Assembly (NCBI GenBank): GCA_031254155.1
Contig: JAIRVA010000083.1
Span: 1-6,087 of the forward strand
Length of the DNA: 6,087 nucleotides
Reading direction: 5' to 3'
Origin: Propionibacteriaceae bacterium
Lineage (GTDB): Bacteria > Actinomycetota > Actinomycetes > Propionibacteriales > Propionibacteriaceae
Notes under the pieces: model-generated
Databases searched by the model: none
Seen by the model: only the letters and a program-made list of their open reading frames with translations
What the model was told of the DNA's origin: nothing
Shown here: positions 4,693 through 6,087 of the stretch, piece by piece
How positions within the stretch are numbered: the first letter of the stretch is position 1
How the letters are laid out: the number at the start of each line of letters is the position of its first letter
Made by a program: the position numbers and the translations under genes

Positions 4693-5869
4693 ATTCTGGC
4701 AGCAACCGCTCGACCTGAGCGCCCTCGACCCGGATGACGAGGCAGTTGCGGCGGAGGTGGACCGCCGCTGGGCGGCCCAGGATTTCGCCGTGGGCCCGGC
4801 CGACTCAGGCGACCCGCTCGCGTGTGATCTTCACACGGTGGCCTACGCGGAACTCCGCCGTCGCCGTCTCACCCGGCGCGAGGAACTCACCCGGCAGGTC
4901 CGGCTGGCGGTGATGGCCGGGCGCAACGGTGCCACGTACGGCCAAGCGGCTCCGGTGACAGCCAGCCCGGCCCACGCTGCGGCTAAGACCGACGAGATCG
5001 TATCGGTTGACCCGGTTTTCGCCGATGGTACGCTGGCGGCCGAGTGGGGCAACGCCGTCCATCTCACCTGGGGCAAGGATGTTTTCCACGGGCGCGGTCT
5101 GGGTATGGCCGCGGGGCTGTGGATTTCGGAGCACCGGGGGTACGTTGTTGTCCGCTCGACGTACCTCACCCTCACCCTGCGCCGCCCGGTGCCGGCTCTC
5201 GTGCTTGACTCGCTCATCGCCTATGGCCCGGGCTGGGACGCCGAGCCGGTCAGGCCCAGCGAACGGCTGAGAGTCGATCCGGCGTTTGACAAGGTCTTTC
5301 GTACCTACATCCCCCAAGGCGGCGAGGCGGCGGCGCGGGATGTGCTGCCGGAAGCCGTCCGGGCGGGACTCGTCAATCTCGCCGCGGCCTACCGCATCAC
5401 GCTGGACGGTACGACGGTGCGATTCGAGCGCCCCGGCGTGGCGGACTTCGGCGGGGCTGAAGCGTGGCAGGAGGTCTGGGCGCTGCGGGCATTTGTGGAG
5501 GAGACCTGGTACCCGCGCCTGGGCGAGTGGGCGGACCCGGCCCCCGCGGACAGTGGCTGGGGCACTGATCTCGCCCGACCGGGCGACAACCTTCCGGAGT
5601 CTGTGGGTCTCCTGCCGGTTGGGCTCCGGGGCGGGTCCCAACCGGACCCACCCCCGCCCCGGCTGCGCCCGAAGGCCCAGGCGCTGGTCTGGGTTGTGCT
5701 GCCCGGGGCCGTCGGGGCGACGCTGGCGGCACTCGGGGTCTCGCTGTTCTGGGTGTTGGTAGTCTTTGGCGTGGCCTTCGGAGGGGCTGTGGTCGCGGGT
5801 GGGGCGTACCTCCATCGCCAGCAGCAACGCCGTCGACTGGCCCGGCAGTGGCGGGAAATCCAACGCTGA
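4685..5869 (+). CDS. Unrecognised membrane-anchored protein with C-terminal double helix
   Basis: I do not recognise this 394-residue protein. Residues 6-82 form a charged, Trp-containing N-terminal module (QQPLDLSALDP, RRWAAQ, ADSGDPLA, RQVRLAVMAGRNG) shared with the truncated copy upstream. Residues about 105-290 make a mixed alpha/beta domain (HLTWGKDVFHGRGLGMAAGL, then FDKVFRTYIP, then EAVRAGLVNLAAAYRITLDG) that faintly recalls DUF3137; this is a weak inference. A Pro-rich linker (PDPPPPRLRP, about 320-329) leads to two membrane helices (about 333-352 and 353-376) and a basic tail (RQQQRRRLARQWREIQR). There is no signal peptide, so the bulk is probably cytoplasmic and tail-anchored. GTG 4685 was chosen because GGGAG lies 11 bases before it and the paralogue also starts just before the conserved block. 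ATG 4649, adding 12 residues, has no ribosome-binding site but is possible. Confidence 0.8.
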   Translation: MTEFWQQPLDLSALDPDDEAVAAEVDRRWAAQDFAVGPADSGDPLACDLHTVAYAELRRRRLTRREELTRQVRLAVMAGRNGATYGQAAPVTASPAHAAAKTDEIVSVDPVFADGTLAAEWGNAVHLTWGKDVFHGRGLGMAAGLWISEHRGYVVVRSTYLTLTLRRPVPALVLDSLIAYGPGWDAEPVRPSERLRVDPAFDKVFRTYIPQGGEAAARDVLPEAVRAGLVNLAAAYRITLDGTTVRFERPGVADFGGAEAWQEVWALRAFVEETWYPRLGEWADPAPADSGWGTDLARPGDNLPESVGLLPVGLRGGSQPDPPPPRLRPKAQALVWVVLPGAVGATLAALGVSLFWVLVVFGVAFGGAVVAGGAYLHRQQQRRRLARQWREIQR

Positions 5870-6078
5870 AACGGAGCCTCCACGAGGGAATTGCAGGGCG
5901 GAGTTTTGTAAGGGTTCAGTACGTACGGACACCCGCCGGGTGTTCGGATGACGGCACGCAATCGATTCAGGGGACCTCTATAAACTCGGTGGGTATGATG
6001 GGGGGTTGGTGGCGTGGGGAGTGAAAGTGGTGTAGTGTTGCTGATTGTTTTGTTGCGGGTGGCGTGGTAGAATAAGGT
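5870..6078 (+). other. Intergenic region after the membrane-protein gene
   Basis: No gene is seen here. A perfect hairpin ACACCC-GCC-GGGTGT at 5929-5943 follows the stop by 60 bases and could terminate or protect the transcript; it has no T-tract. The palindrome GTACGTAC lies at 5919-5926. TATAAA at 5979-5984 is -10-like but has no partner, and the ATG pair at 5995 opens only nine codons. From about 5991 the plus strand becomes strongly G/T-rich with few C. Confidence 0.5.
6045..6073 (+). promoter_or_regulatory. Candidate promoter TTGTTT-17-TAGAAT
   Basis: TTGTTT at 6045-6050 and TAGAAT at 6068-6073 are separated by exactly 17 bases, the best -35/-10 pair in the window. The predicted start of transcription coincides with the ATG at 6079, five bases after the -10, suggesting a leaderless or nearly leaderless message for the next gene. 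Confidence 0.5.
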
Positions 6079-6087
6079 ATGGGTTTA
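6079..6087 (+). CDS. Possible start of a gene running off the window (three codons)
   Basis: ATG GGT TTA at the very end follows the candidate promoter and an AAGG sequence. Only Met-Gly-Leu can be read, so nothing can be said about the product. The call depends entirely on the promoter context. Confidence 0.25.

Noticed and set aside
4805..5932. Minus-strand open frame opposite the membrane-protein gene
   Set aside because: Domainless antisense shadow; the plus frame is supported by the paralogue, the membrane helices and the shared C-terminus.
1..6087. tRNA, rRNA or known riboswitch
   Set aside because: No cloverleaf, conserved rRNA segment or recognisable riboswitch core was found on either strand by reading.

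Overview
The window looks like chromosomal DNA from a high-GC Gram-positive bacterium (Actinomycetota). The evidence is a GC-rich third codon position throughout, GTG as well as ATG starts, several start codons placed 5-7 bases after a TANNNT box (leaderless style), and an AbiEi-type winged-helix/DUF559 protein of a kind typical of actinobacteria. The genus cannot be fixed from the sequence alone.

Left part (1-2020): the C-terminal 541 codons of a CstA-family transporter (its 5' end lies outside the window), followed after 172 bases by its usual partner, a small YbdD/YjiX-family protein ending in Arg-Cys-Cys. This is a housekeeping carbon-starvation/pyruvate-uptake pair.

Middle part (2021-3429): a C-rich, gene-free stretch of 384 bases carries two 17-base direct repeats and three palindromic elements of one family. 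Next comes a 300-residue AbiEi-like winged-helix protein fused to a DUF559 PD-(D/E)XK nuclease domain, then a fourth, best-preserved palindromic element just after its stop codon. The nuclease gene is thus bracketed by members of one palindromic repeat family.

Right part (3430-5869): an intact gene for an unrecognised two-helix membrane protein (4685-5869) and, upstream, a decayed paralogue (3430-3781) that keeps only the N-terminal and C-terminal ends, in different frames. Between them, on the opposite strand, sits a FitAB/VapBC-type toxin-antitoxin module. Its antitoxin is intact, but its PIN-domain toxin is interrupted by an in-frame TAG at codon 26, probably a former TGG tryptophan codon.

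The last 218 bases are intergenic. They end in a G/T-rich promoter-like segment (TTGTTT, 17 bases, TAGAAT) and an ATG at 6079 that may start a gene running off the window.

Overall this is a conserved metabolic pair followed by a small accessory region containing a nuclease, a defective toxin-antitoxin locus, repeat elements and a degenerating tandem duplication. The observations most worth following are the palindromic repeat family around the nuclease gene, the internally deleted paralogue beside its full-length relative, the nonsense-inactivated toxin, and a possible leaderless leader ORF that ends on the start codon of the membrane protein.
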